Source of the DNA: Stratiformator vulcanicus
Lineage (GTDB): Bacteria; Planctomycetota; Planctomycetia; Planctomycetales; Planctomycetaceae
Reading direction: 5' to 3'
Length of the DNA stretch: 64,000 bases
NCBI RefSeq assembly: GCF_007744515.1
Contig: NZ_CP036268.1
Coordinates: forward strand, 3,456,712-3,520,711
The first letter of the stretch is position 1. The number at the start of each line of letters is the position of its first letter. Shown here one piece after another: positions 7,856 to 16,332 of the stretch. Below the pieces are notes generated by a model. That model did not search any database. It worked only from the letters and a program-made list of their open reading frames with translations, and was not told the origin of the DNA. The position numbers were made by a program, and so were the translations under genes.

Positions 7856-8833
7856 TCACGCCTCCCTGTCCCCCGACCCGGCTGCGGCGCGGTTCAAGCG
7901 GTCATTCAAGGCGATGCCGAGGCCGACGTCGGGGAACGGGAAGGCATAGATTCGCTCGGCGCTCGAAGCGTCCAGTCGTCGCAGAGCGCCATAAAAACTG
8001 GCCGCTGCGACGGTGAGATCGCCCTCGGAAGAGAGTTGCTCCAGCGCAGCCGGCTCGATATCTCTCTCGACCGGTCCGAGCAGCAGCAGCCCGCTTCGCG
8101 TCGGCTCGTCGATCTGTGAGAACGACGTCACGATCGAGAGCGGTTTGCGCGGTGCGTAGTGCTTCGACAGCATGCCGGGGCTTGGGGCGGGGCCTCGTCG
8201 TGTTCCGTCTCCATTCGATCCGAAGGGACCAATGACCGACTCGATCTCCTCCCGCGTGATGCCCCCCGGGCGAAGCAGTTGCGGCGTTGATACGGCGAGC
8301 GACAGGACGGTCGACTCGATGCCGACGGTGCAGGGGCCCCCGTCCAGAATGTAATCGATCTTACCGCCCAACGACTCAGCCACGTGCGCTGCGGTCGTTG
8401 GGCTGATGCGGCCGAATGGATTTGCGCTCGGCGCGGCGACAGGAACACCGGCTGCCTTCAAGAGTTCTCGTGCGAGATCAGGCGCTGGGACACGTACGCC
8501 GACGGTGGAGAGACCCGACGAGACGAGGTCAGGCACGCATTCCCGTTTCGGAAGCACGATCGTGAGTGGTCCCGGCCAAAATTTCTCGCTGAGTCGTGTA
8601 GCGCGATCGGGCCAATCGCTGACCAATTCTCGAGCGGTCGCGGCATTGGACACATGGACGATGAGCGGATCGAACTTTGGTCGCTGTTTGGCTGCGAAGA
8701 TCTTCGCGACCGCCAACGGATCGAGCGCGTTCGCCCCGAGTCCGTAAACGGTTTCCGTACCGAACGCGACCAGTCCGCCCTCGCGGAGCAAAGCAGCCGC
8801 TCGGATAACGTCAGTGCCAATTGGGCAGGGCAT
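7856..8833 (-). CDS. tsaC: L-threonylcarbamoyladenylate synthase (Sua5/TsaC type)
   Basis: About 325 residues from the ATG at 8833. The frame runs 100 codons further upstream, but that stretch is not Sua5-like and overlaps the divergent gene's promoter. The YrdC core (residues about 8-200) has GGLVAFGTETVYGLG, then KIFAAKQRP, KFWPGPLT and PSANPFGRISPT. The C-terminal Sua5 domain follows the linker PSPGMLSKHYAPR. The enzyme makes threonylcarbamoyl-AMP from threonine, bicarbonate and ATP, the first step of t6A formation at position 37 of ANN-decoding tRNAs, in the cytoplasm. Length fits the two-domain Sua5 form rather than short TsaC. Confidence 0.93.
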   Translation of the reverse strand: MPCPIGTDVIRAAALLREGGLVAFGTETVYGLGANALDPLAVAKIFAAKQRPKFDPLIVHVSNAATARELVSDWPDRATRLSEKFWPGPLTIVLPKRECVPDLVSSGLSTVGVRVPAPDLARELLKAAGVPVAAPSANPFGRISPTTAAHVAESLGGKIDYILDGGPCTVGIESTVLSLAVSTPQLLRPGGITREEIESVIGPFGSNGDGTRRGPAPSPGMLSKHYAPRKPLSIVTSFSQIDEPTRSGLLLLGPVERDIEPAALEQLSSEGDLTVAAASFYGALRRLDASSAERIYAFPFPDVGLGIALNDRLNRAAAGSGDREA

Positions 8834-9015
8834 ATCTGATTGCGATCTTCTCGAAAAAGACGATAGTGCAAATAGAGGCGTTCGGCGCTTAGTACATGAA
8901 CAGCCAGTCGAGCGGAGGATTGCTGCGTCGAATGGGTCCTCAAGTATTTCCACTCGCAACAGAACTTGCCTAAAATAATCTCGTCGAGAATTACCTCGCA
9001 ACATGGGAATAACAA

Positions 9016-9669
9016 ATGAAAGTGTTTCGAGAACTTTTCGTCGAAGCCACGAGAGAGCAGATGGACGAGGCTGTTTCTCAAATGACTCAAAGCAGTGCAG
9101 CCCATTGGTCGCGTGACAAAGAAGCTGAGACACGCGTTAGTACAATGTCGGCCGGATCGACGCGTCGGAAATATTGTTTCCGGTGCAATACTGGCACTTC
9201 ACTACCCGGCGCGCTTCTGTTCTTAACGGAGAAGGGGGAGCAGTTGTTTTATGTTTCGAACGTCATACCTACCGAGAGCGGAGGCTTTGATGTAGCGGAA
9301 TACAATAATCTGTTGCTCGATTTTTATAACCAAGTGTTTCGTCCAGCCGCTCATAATCTGCAGCACCGTCTTACAGAGGCAGATGTCGATTTGAATGAGT
9401 GGATGTCCGAGTCAACACAGAGTCTCTTGGCTGCATTCTCCGATTGTGCAAACAAGAGTACTGGAGCGGCTCATCCGAATGATCGCGCGAGATGGCTCGC
9501 ATTTGTCGTTAAAGCACACGAGGAGAATTGCACACTGGAAGCAGCCGACTTGAAACGCTGGTTAATCGAAGAAGGTGGATGGGGCGAAGAGATCGCCGCT
9601 GAGCTTGCGATGGAATATTCGATAGCAAGAGAAGTCCTTGGTTTCGCGCAGACTGCCGATGTCGCCTGA
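9016..9669 (+). CDS. Unknown protein paired with a PIN-domain gene
   Basis: A 217-residue soluble protein of no recognised family. Visible: an N-terminal basic-acidic helix, a YCFRCNTG segment (C54/C57) in the first third, a beta-rich middle, then NKSTGAAHPNDRARW and a C-terminal RWLIEEGGWGEEIAAELAMEY helix pair that looks like a small helical domain. Base composition is visibly more AT-rich than the flanking genes. It ends 14 bases before the PIN gene on the same strand, the arrangement of a toxin-antitoxin or immunity pair, where it would be the antitoxin-side partner. That role is inference. Confidence 0.75.
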   Translation: MKVFRELFVEATREQMDEAVSQMTQSSAAHWSRDKEAETRVSTMSAGSTRRKYCFRCNTGTSLPGALLFLTEKGEQLFYVSNVIPTESGGFDVAEYNNLLLDFYNQVFRPAAHNLQHRLTEADVDLNEWMSESTQSLLAAFSDCANKSTGAAHPNDRARWLAFVVKAHEENCTLEAADLKRWLIEEGGWGEEIAAELAMEYSIAREVLGFAQTADVA

Positions 9670-9683
9670 GAAAGAAACCTCGG

Positions 9684-10385
9684 ATGCCTTCCGTTCAAGA
9701 AGTTGCCAACGAATTCGCAAATTCCGAACTTCCAATAATGCTGCTGGATACCTGCATTCTTTTAGACGTGGTCCGTTCAGTACATCGAGAGATTCCGAGA
9801 GCTGCGTCAGCGGCGGTGCGATTGAGAGAGAGCCTCGACCAACAAGAGTGCCGGCTGGCTGTTTCGGAAGTTGTTCGGCGTGAGTGGAATGATAACGTGC
9901 CTCAAGTGCAGGAAGAGACCATCCGACATTTCTCCAAGATGGACGAAGCCGCGAAGATTTTTCATGACATTTGCGAAGATATCAACGTTGAATTAAAATT
10001 TGAGCGACCGCTTTACACAGAATGCACGCTAGATCAGTCGCTTCGCCAGCTTTCAGAGGATTTACTCGATCTGGCATTCACAATCGACATCGACACTGAA
10101 AGTAACAATCGGGCAACTCGACGCATAATGACAAAAACACCGCCGGCAGGTCGAGGCAGCGAAATCAAGGATTGCATTATTTTAGAACAATACTTGGCTC
10201 TTGGACGCCAGTTAATTGAAGTCGGCAGTGAGACCTGTATAGTCTTCTGCTCATCAAATACGAGAGATTTTTGCGGTGCTGACAGACGCCCACATGCGGA
10301 GATTGTTGCCGACCTATCGCAAGTCGGAATCGATTTTGCGACAAAACTCGACTGGGCAAATCACCTCTTGTTTAAGGAAGTCTGA
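9684..10385 (+). CDS. PIN-domain ribonuclease-like protein
   Basis: A 233-residue protein with the four acidic positions of a PIN nuclease: D22 in MLLDTCILLD, E67 in RREW, D163 in SEIKDCIILE, and D195 in SNTRDF preceded by the CSSNT strand. The region between E67 and D163 is a long helical insert, so it resembles the larger PIN_4/DUF4935-like type rather than compact VapC. These enzymes cleave RNA with Mg2+ or Mn2+. It follows the unknown 217-residue gene closely and shares its lower GC content, suggesting joint transfer. It could be a toxin, a defence effector or an RNA-processing enzyme. Confidence 0.82.
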   Translation: MPSVQEVANEFANSELPIMLLDTCILLDVVRSVHREIPRAASAAVRLRESLDQQECRLAVSEVVRREWNDNVPQVQEETIRHFSKMDEAAKIFHDICEDINVELKFERPLYTECTLDQSLRQLSEDLLDLAFTIDIDTESNNRATRRIMTKTPPAGRGSEIKDCIILEQYLALGRQLIEVGSETCIVFCSSNTRDFCGADRRPHAEIVADLSQVGIDFATKLDWANHLLFKEV

Positions 10386-10429
10386 TCGAGGTCTTCTTCC
10401 ACCGTGAAGTCTCACGCCCGCGAATTGCA

Positions 10430-11440
10430 TCAATCCCCGAAACCACCAAGCCGCTGGTTGCGGAGTTGCTCCAGTTGAGCAGGCGTCATGGTCGGATGAC
10501 CGGACGACGGTGCGGCCGCATCAAACGAGCCGGACGGCCATGAGGTCGTATTTCTTCCGCCCTCAGAGCTCGGTTGAGGGTTGGACGCGCCGGCGTTACG
10601 TACGTTGCGGGTCTCGCCCCGTTGACCGCTGACCTGTTGACCGCTGACCTGCTGCAAAGGCTGAGCAGGTTGCGGCTGCGGTGCCGGTGTCAGTGTGCCG
10701 TTCGCCAGCAGCGCCCGGTCTTCGTTTTCGCGGCGGATCTCGTCGATCATCGCCACCGCCTGTTCCAGATCGGGCTTCAATGTCGCAGCGGTCAGGAACT
10801 GACGCTCGGCCTCGGCGATCTTGCCCTTCTCATAAAGCAGATAGCCGACGTTGTAATGGGCTTCCGCTTGTCCGACAGACGCTACAAAATGCGGAAAGGC
10901 ATCGGCTGTTCGTTCGGCGTGAACGAGTGCGACTCCGAGAGGGAAGCGATAGCGCGGATCCATGGGCGCGGCGGCGACCGCGCGGCCATGGTATTCGATC
11001 GCTTTTTCCCATTGCTTTCGGCCGGCGTAAAACTGACCGGCAGCCTGCTGAACTTCGGCGTTATCGGGATTCGCACGGGCAAGCGAGAGGTAGCCTTCTT
11101 CGGCGACCTGATAGCGACCGGCCAGTTCGTCGATTCGGGCAATGCCGAGCTTCGCCGCGACCGACTTCGGGTCTTTACGCAACACGCGTTCGAAGGCGCT
11201 GCGTGCCGCGGCATGATTGCCGACTTCTGACTGTAAGGCCGCGTAGCTCAAGTGCAGCCGCTCGGGATTTCTTAGATCGTCGGCCGTGGCAGGCGCTAAC
11301 GGAGTCCCATCGGGCGGCACCATGTTTTTGCGGGTGAACGTTGTAAACGTGCTGCTTCCGGACGACGTACATCCGACCGTGAGCGCGCAGAGCATTGCCG
11401 GGATCAAGACGACGGCAGCATGACGTGGAGTGGCAGCCAA
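10430..11440 (-). CDS. TPR-repeat lipoprotein (TadD-like)
   Basis: About 336 residues from a TTG at 11440, chosen because a perfect AAGGAGG lies six bases upstream and the resulting N-terminus is a normal lipoprotein signal peptide with lipobox LTVGC (Cys about residue 24). An ATG 24 codons upstream is possible but would make the leader too long. Four to five TPR units span residues about 60-240, including HAAARSAFERVLRKDPKS and WEKAIEYHGRAVAAAP. A Gln/Pro-rich low-complexity tail follows. It is the last gene of a three-gene minus-strand cluster with an AAA ATPase and a Cys-rich lipoprotein. TPR lipoproteins of this shape assist pilus or secretion assembly, but that link is inference. Confidence 0.82.
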   Translation of the reverse strand: MAATPRHAAVVLIPAMLCALTVGCTSSGSSTFTTFTRKNMVPPDGTPLAPATADDLRNPERLHLSYAALQSEVGNHAAARSAFERVLRKDPKSVAAKLGIARIDELAGRYQVAEEGYLSLARANPDNAEVQQAAGQFYAGRKQWEKAIEYHGRAVAAAPMDPRYRFPLGVALVHAERTADAFPHFVASVGQAEAHYNVGYLLYEKGKIAEAERQFLTAATLKPDLEQAVAMIDEIRRENEDRALLANGTLTPAPQPQPAQPLQQVSGQQVSGQRGETRNVRNAGASNPQPSSEGGRNTTSWPSGSFDAAAPSSGHPTMTPAQLEQLRNQRLGGFGD

Positions 11441-11550
11441 CTCGCACCTCCTTGTGCGGCCGGCGTAGCCCATCCGTGGTATCGCCGACCGAATTTCATG
11501 GAGCGGCGGCACAGCCCGTGCCGCTGGAGCCGCCGAACGGCAGCATTGAG

Positions 11551-13146
11551 TTACAGCTGGCAGAAGAACCGCTTCGTCGCTTCGGCCATTAGTTCCGGTG
11601 TTAACCGAACCGGCCGATTCTCGTATCGGCAGATCGAGATGATCGTCTCCAGTAAATCTCGGGCATCGCTCGAACGCGGCGTCTTTCCGCGGTCGTAATA
11701 GTTCGAATAGAGAAAGTCCACAGCTTCGGGGACATAGCGAATCTCTCGAGACTTGCAGTGAAACTTAAAGATGTCGCCGAAGTGATCGCGGTCGGGCGGA
11801 CCGATTTTGATCTTGTTGCGAATTCGTCGCAGGAACGCTTCGTCGACCAACTCACGCGGATCGAGGTTCGTCGAGAAGACAATCATCTGCTCAAACGGAA
11901 CCGCAAACTTCTTGCCGGTCGCCAGCGTGAGATAGTCGATGCGTTCTTCGAGCGGCAAAATCCAGCGGTTCAGCAGGTCGCGCGGCGAGACGATCTGCCG
12001 CCCGAAGTCGTCAATCAGAAAGACCCCGCCATTGGCCTTCACGTGCATCGGCGCTGTGTGAATATTGCTTTCGGCGTTGTAGCGAAGATCGAGCATATCG
12101 AGCGTCAGCTCGCCGCCGGTAATGATGACCGGGCGACGTATCCGTCGCCAACGTGTGTCGATGTTGCCTTCGTTGCCCATTCCCAGCGTCTCGGCCGACC
12201 CGGCTGGTTGAGAGGCGACATCGCCATCGACGGCCTTGTGCAGCGTCGGGTCGAACATCGTCACGATCGCGCCTTCAGCCTCGATCGCGTACGGGATGAA
12301 GATTTCGCCCCCGTAATGGTTCAGGTACCGCCCGAGGCCGCGGGCGACCATCGATTTCCCGTTTCCGGGTGGACCATAAAGAAATACGGAGCGTCCACTG
12401 CAAACCGCGGGGCCGAGTTCGGCGAGCAGATCGCGCCGCATAATCAAATCGCTGAAGGCCTTACCCAACGAATTCGGTGTGCATCGCAGCCCCGCGACCG
12501 ATTGTCGGCGACACTGCTCTTCGTAATCAGAAAGCGGGACCGGGGCGGGGCCGACATAGCGACATCGCGTGAACGCCTCGTGCGATCGAGTCCGCCCCAT
12601 CTGAGTCAGTTGGAATTGGTAAGACGCCGGCCCGATCGGATGCCCGCTGGGAACTTCGAGCAGCTTCTCGTCTTTGAGAACTCTCAGCGGCGCCTCGATC
12701 ACCTGAAACGGCAGCCGCAGTTCGCGGGCGATCTCTACGCCATACTGCCGGTCGGACAGATAGAGCGTCTTCAGGATCAGCTCTTGAACGGTCGCGGACG
12801 TCAGCCCCGACCTCTCAATGTTTGTCGGCGTATGCGGCGGCTCGATCGCGCGCATCTGCAGCTTGTGGTCCTCAGACGAATCGGGCTGGCGGTCCGCAAT
12901 GGCCGAGGAAATGGTGCGGGCCGTGTCGCCGCCCGCTGCAAATTCGCCCGCTTCGGCTCCCCGGTACGGCGTGCCCATCGGCAGGGCACTCCGCTCCGCG
13001 GGAAACAGCGACGAGAATAGTTCCTGAGTCGAAGCGTGTCGCGAAGGGCTTCCGGCGGAACCACCCGGACGATTGGCCTCGTCCGCGATTTCGGTCGTTG
13101 ATGGCGAAACCGATCCGTGACGGTCTCCGGAGGCACCTGCGCTCAT
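11551..13146 (-). CDS. AAA-family ATPase with N-terminal winged-helix-like region
   Basis: A 531-residue protein. Residues 1-110 are low-complexity. Residues about 112-190 resemble a winged helix (TVQELILKTLYLSDRQYGVEIA, then a KDEKLLEV wing). The AAA core shows Walker A GPPGNGKS at 258-265 and Walker B GGVFLIDDFG near 373-382, followed by an FSTN sensor-1-like motif and an arginine-rich FLRRIRNK segment. It lacks the PilB/TadA signatures, so it is not a classical secretion ATPase. It lies between two lipoprotein genes on the same strand, about 40 bases after the upstream one, implying a membrane-linked assembly or remodelling role. Its substrate is unknown. Confidence 0.85.
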   Translation of the reverse strand: MSAGASGDRHGSVSPSTTEIADEANRPGGSAGSPSRHASTQELFSSLFPAERSALPMGTPYRGAEAGEFAAGGDTARTISSAIADRQPDSSEDHKLQMRAIEPPHTPTNIERSGLTSATVQELILKTLYLSDRQYGVEIARELRLPFQVIEAPLRVLKDEKLLEVPSGHPIGPASYQFQLTQMGRTRSHEAFTRCRYVGPAPVPLSDYEEQCRRQSVAGLRCTPNSLGKAFSDLIMRRDLLAELGPAVCSGRSVFLYGPPGNGKSMVARGLGRYLNHYGGEIFIPYAIEAEGAIVTMFDPTLHKAVDGDVASQPAGSAETLGMGNEGNIDTRWRRIRRPVIITGGELTLDMLDLRYNAESNIHTAPMHVKANGGVFLIDDFGRQIVSPRDLLNRWILPLEERIDYLTLATGKKFAVPFEQMIVFSTNLDPRELVDEAFLRRIRNKIKIGPPDRDHFGDIFKFHCKSREIRYVPEAVDFLYSNYYDRGKTPRSSDARDLLETIISICRYENRPVRLTPELMAEATKRFFCQL

Positions 13147-13188
13147 AGAACTTCAAACTTCAACGAAGACGAGTGGGACGCGTATCGT

Positions 13189-13971
13189 TTAGCTACCGCT
13201 TCCGCCGCCGGAAATGGCTGCGGCATCGTAGTTGATCTGCGGCGGGAGCTGCGTCGCGAGGGCGGCCCGATGGATCGCGTCGACCTCGTTGGCCGGACGT
13301 CCCTGCGGCATGGCCGTTCGCAGGATGATCGGCGGGAGGTTCGCCCCGGCCATCAGCTCGGTCGAAGCGGCTTCGACGTTGGCAAGGCGGGCGTTGCTGA
13401 TCATCGAGTCGCCGTCCGACTGGATGAAGACGGTTCGCTGAGTCTGCGGAGCGTGCCGCAGAATCCAATCCAGATGGACCTGTCCCGGTGCCGTCAGTTC
13501 ATGAGTGGCCGGGTCGAAGTGGTAGCTGTAAAGCGTGAGGGCCTGCATCCAGCCGTTTTGCTGCTGAATGGCGATCAAGTTGCGTACTTGCTCCCGATCT
13601 TGGCAGACATAAGGGTACGGCCAGTATTTGGCGGCGTGGTATTGATCGACCAGTCGGGTCGTCCCTTTGGCCGGTCGCGGGAAGGGCGGCCAGGCGAGGC
13701 CCTTTTTGCATTTTTGTTCTTCGCCGATCGGGCCGGGCCGATCAGCCGAGCATCCGCAGCGGTCGCCGCACTTGCTACACGCACTGCCTGAGGACGATCC
13801 GGGACTGCATCCGTCCCCGACCGACGTCTCCGAGACGCACTCGGCGGTCGTGCAGGCGCTCTCGCCGCAATCGTCCGACGTGCAGGAGAGGGAACTCGAC
13901 AACGACGCGCAGCCCGATAAGAGCATGGCGACGGCGCCGAACAGGATCAGTCCGCAACAAGTCGACCGCAT
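13189..13971 (-). CDS. Cysteine-rich lipoprotein, unknown function
   Basis: A 260-residue protein with a GGAGG Shine-Dalgarno before its ATG and a signal peptide with lipobox LLSGC (Cys21). About residues 28-75 hold eleven or so cysteines in CxxC-like spacing within a Ser/Gly-rich stretch, suggesting disulphide or metal binding. The rest is a compact globular region with YWPYPYVCQDREQVR and an IRSxxDSM-like stretch. The C-terminus is glycine-rich. First gene of the lipoprotein, ATPase and TPR-lipoprotein cluster. No known domain is recognised. Confidence 0.78.
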   Translation of the reverse strand: MRSTCCGLILFGAVAMLLSGCASLSSSLSCTSDDCGESACTTAECVSETSVGDGCSPGSSSGSACSKCGDRCGCSADRPGPIGEEQKCKKGLAWPPFPRPAKGTTRLVDQYHAAKYWPYPYVCQDREQVRNLIAIQQQNGWMQALTLYSYHFDPATHELTAPGQVHLDWILRHAPQTQRTVFIQSDGDSMISNARLANVEAASTELMAGANLPPIILRTAMPQGRPANEVDAIHRAALATQLPPQINYDAAAISGGGSGS

Positions 13972-14492
13972 GACGATTCCCTCCGTGGGTCAGGCCCGCA
14001 GGTTTCCGTCGTGCGCGAACGGTCCGCGCTCCAATGACGGTCCTGCGCCGCATGAAACGACGATGGCCCCGCCTTCCTATCGGCAGTCAATCGAAGCGGT
14101 CATAACAAGAAACACGATTCGCACAGATGACGGGGCGAAAGCACGCCGATCCACCACGAACTGGTCCGCCAGCGAAGCGATTTCATTCGCGCCGCAAGGT
14201 CGGAACGTCGAGCGCGAAGGGTCGCGATTTCGTCGGGCGGGCTATGCCCGCCAGCGATCGCGAGAAGCGAGAAGCGAGAAGCGAGAAGCGGGAAGCAGGA
14301 AGCGGGAAGCGAGAAGCGGGAAGTCAGAAGACAGGAGACAGGAGCGTCCCTCCGTCATCTATCTAACTTTCAACTCTAGACCCTGCGGACACAGCCCGCC
14401 CTACTGTTTCGCTTCTCGTTTTTCGCTTCTCGCTTCTCGTTTTTCGCTTCTCGCTTCTCGCTTCTCGGTCCTCGCTCCTCGCTCCTCGCTCC
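13972..14492. repeat. Non-coding region with inverted 7-mer repeats
   Basis: No gene is seen. Positions about 14263-14340 hold tandem GAAGCGA/GAAGCGG units and 14405-14495 hold the complementary GCTTCTC and CTCGCTC units, so transcripts could fold into one long irregular hairpin. Between and beside them are GGGCGGGCTATGCCCGCC-type short palindromes. The frames that cross this region are repeat-encoded and not credible. Confidence 0.7.
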
Positions 14493-14801
14493 TCAAGAGA
14501 GCTCGACAAATACGTCATCGCCTTCAACCGTCACTTCGAATCGTTGCTGTTCGATGTTCGGCGTCAAACAGTGTCGGCCGGTCGTCACGTCGAATTGCCA
14601 CCCGTGCCAGGGACACGTGATCCGCGTCCCCATCAGATGCCCCTTGCCGAGCGGACCGCCGGCGTGGGGGCAAACTCCGTCGAGCGCGAAGAATTTTCCG
14701 TCGACGTTATAGATCGCCACGATCCGGTCATCGACAACAAACTCCCCCGCCTTCCCCGGCGGCACATCTTCAATGGCACACACCCGCTGTCGCTCGCTCA
14801 T
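14493..14801 (-). CDS. Rieske-type [2Fe-2S] ferredoxin
   Basis: A 102-residue soluble protein from the ATG at 14801 (GGGAG Shine-Dalgarno three bases upstream); longer starts lack support. The Rieske cluster ligands are C44/H46 (CPHAGG) and C63/H66 (CPWHGW). The short single-domain form without a membrane anchor matches NirD/BphF-type electron-transfer ferredoxins or small Rieske subunits. It would pass electrons to an oxygenase or reductase partner. No such partner is adjacent, so the pathway is open. Confidence 0.92.
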   Translation of the reverse strand: MSERQRVCAIEDVPPGKAGEFVVDDRIVAIYNVDGKFFALDGVCPHAGGPLGKGHLMGTRITCPWHGWQFDVTTGRHCLTPNIEQQRFEVTVEGDDVFVELS

Positions 14802-14850
14802 GGTACTCCCTGCGCTCTCGTTGGACGCCCATCTTATCAAAAGACAGACT

Positions 14851-14936
14851 GGCAGGGGACGACCCTCTCGTCGCCCCCAGCGAGCGCGGGGTAGTGATTG
14901 CAAGCCGTCGAGTTTGATCGCGCTGCGACACATGGT
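14851..14936 (+). repeat. Upstream copy of direct repeat flanking the ankyrin gene
   Basis: About 85 bases including GTCGCCCCCAGCGAGCGCGG and GGGTnGTGATnGCAA, repeated in the same orientation at 16013-16107 with scattered mismatches. Contains small hairpins (GACGA/TCGTC and CCCC/GGGG). Confidence 0.6.
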
Positions 14937-15092
14937 CATCATCAACCCACCGTCTGGGGGCGGGCGGCTTGAGATTGGCGGGGGCACCTATGCAAAACGA
15001 GCATTGTCGTTAATCGTGCCCGTCCCCAGCCACCCAGCGTCTCATAGATGTTGTGCAACCCAGCTTCTGACCCAAGCTAAGTTAGCCGACAC

Positions 15093-15740
15093 ATGGCCAA
15101 GATCGCTCAAGTACTTATTCAGATCGCGCAGTCCGTTGAGCCGAATGGTGGCTTCTTCGGCTACTTCGACCTCGTCGATGCTCTGGAAGCGAGCCCGGCA
15201 GCCTTGGAGCGTTTCAAGTCGGCTCTCTCATCCGCCAGTGCCGATGAACTGGACGGTATCTATGAAGTCGACGAGCAGTATGGCTGGATCGTGATGGGGG
15301 CGGCCGACGCGATGGACCTGTTGCCTGACGATCCGCGGCTGTTCCTTTCGAAAGCAGACGCGGCCGCATTGCCCGACGACAAGATCATTGGAGCGCTCGT
15401 TTCCGCGTGCATCGTCAATGATGTCGAAACGGTCTCACGCCTGGCGACGCGCGTTGACGTGAACTCGCTCGATCACCATAAACAGACCGCTCTGGGTTAC
15501 GCGGTCGGGAACAATCACGCGGAGTGCGTGCGCATATTGCTGTCGAACGGGGCAAATCCCAACCGTGTTCAGAACTGGGGAAACACCGCCATGCACGACT
15601 GCGCGATGTCGGTGAGTTCGAAAGAGATCTTTCAAATGCTTCAAACGGCTGGCGGCGACGTGAGCATTAAGAACGACGAAGGTCAGAGTGTGCTCGATCT
15701 ACTGAAGCAGAATCGACGGCAGCACTGGATTGCACATTAA
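15093..15740 (+). CDS. Ankyrin-repeat protein
   Basis: A 215-residue cytoplasmic protein. Residues about 1-90 are helical with no recognised fold. Residues about 105-205 contain three ankyrin units (DKIIGALVSACIVNDVETV, then HKQTALGYAVGNNHAECVRI, then GNTAMHDCAMSVSSKEIFQM) plus a partial cap (NDEGQSVLDLL). Ankyrins mediate protein contacts, so the partner defines the function, and none is visible. The gene is bracketed by direct repeats of about 85 bases and stands alone, which may indicate that it moved as a unit. Confidence 0.82.
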   Translation: MAKIAQVLIQIAQSVEPNGGFFGYFDLVDALEASPAALERFKSALSSASADELDGIYEVDEQYGWIVMGAADAMDLLPDDPRLFLSKADAAALPDDKIIGALVSACIVNDVETVSRLATRVDVNSLDHHKQTALGYAVGNNHAECVRILLSNGANPNRVQNWGNTAMHDCAMSVSSKEIFQMLQTAGGDVSIKNDEGQSVLDLLKQNRRQHWIAH

Positions 15741-15787
15741 CGGCGGGTGGCTGGGGTGGTGGATCGCAGTTCTTCCTTGAATTGATC

Positions 15788-15975
15788 GGGTAGCACGGCC
15801 CAAACGGGCCGTGTCGCGCAAGCGACAAGAGGCGATCAATCACATAGCCTGAATTCAGTGATCATTGCCGAATGACAAGCCAATCACCGACTACGTAATC
15901 TCGATTGCGATCGAAACTCAACTCTGCATCGCCTCGTGTGCCTGATGGCACCCGGCCCGATGGGCCGGGCTACCC
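15788..15975. repeat. REPIN-like paired inverted palindrome (family A, pair 1)
   Basis: The left half starts GGGTAGCACGGCC, has a GGCC..GGCC hairpin, then TCGC-GCAA-GCGA and CAAGAGGCGAT. The right half is the inverted counterpart (ATCGCCTCGTG, then CCCGGCC..GGCCGGG, then CTACCC). About 90 unrelated bases lie between. Confidence 0.7.
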
Positions 15976-16012
15976 GAAATTTCCTTGATTTGGATGTAAG
16001 GCGCGACGATAG

Positions 16013-16107
16013 GACAGGATGGCTGAGGACGGCCCTTTAGTCGCCCCCAGCGAGCGCGGGGTGGTGATCGCAATCTGTCGAAAAGTTGAAACGCTCGCGC
16101 GACAGGA
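16013..16107 (+). repeat. Downstream copy of direct repeat flanking the ankyrin gene
   Basis: Same orientation as the copy at 14851-14936. The best-conserved stretch is GTCGCCCCCAGCGAGCGCGG. Frames across it do not look coding. Confidence 0.6.
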
Positions 16108-16139
16108 TGTTTTTCTTTGGCACCTCTCAGGTCTTAAAG

Positions 16140-16275
16140 CCGCGCCCGGCAGGAAGCGGATCAGGGACGAGCCGCCATCGGTGCAATGGAGAGAGCAGCC
16201 GCCAGATGATCCGCTCCTTACCAGTCGCGGCTGCTTCGCGGCGCCGCCCGGTTCTATGGGAACCGGGCCACCCGA
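16140..16275. repeat. Composite inverted repeat ending in a family A half
   Basis: The arms CGGCAGGAAGCGGATCA and TGATCCGCTCCTTACC are inverted. The right end adds a family A half (CCCGGTTC..GAACCGGGCCACCC, 16248-16273). A related arm (CTGATCCGCTCCTTACCAGT) recurs at 17641-17660. Confidence 0.55.
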
Positions 16276-16332
16276 GAATACAGGTCTCGACTCACCTCCA
16301 GCGAATCGCCCGGCGGGTGTCATAGAACTGCT

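Noticed and set aside
11758-13020. 420-codon open frame antisense to the AAA ATPase
   Set aside because: The opposite strand carries Walker A and B motifs in an intact protein.
14263-14495. Repeated units resembling a CRISPR array
   Set aside because: Units are 7 bases long with no spacers, and no cas genes are present.
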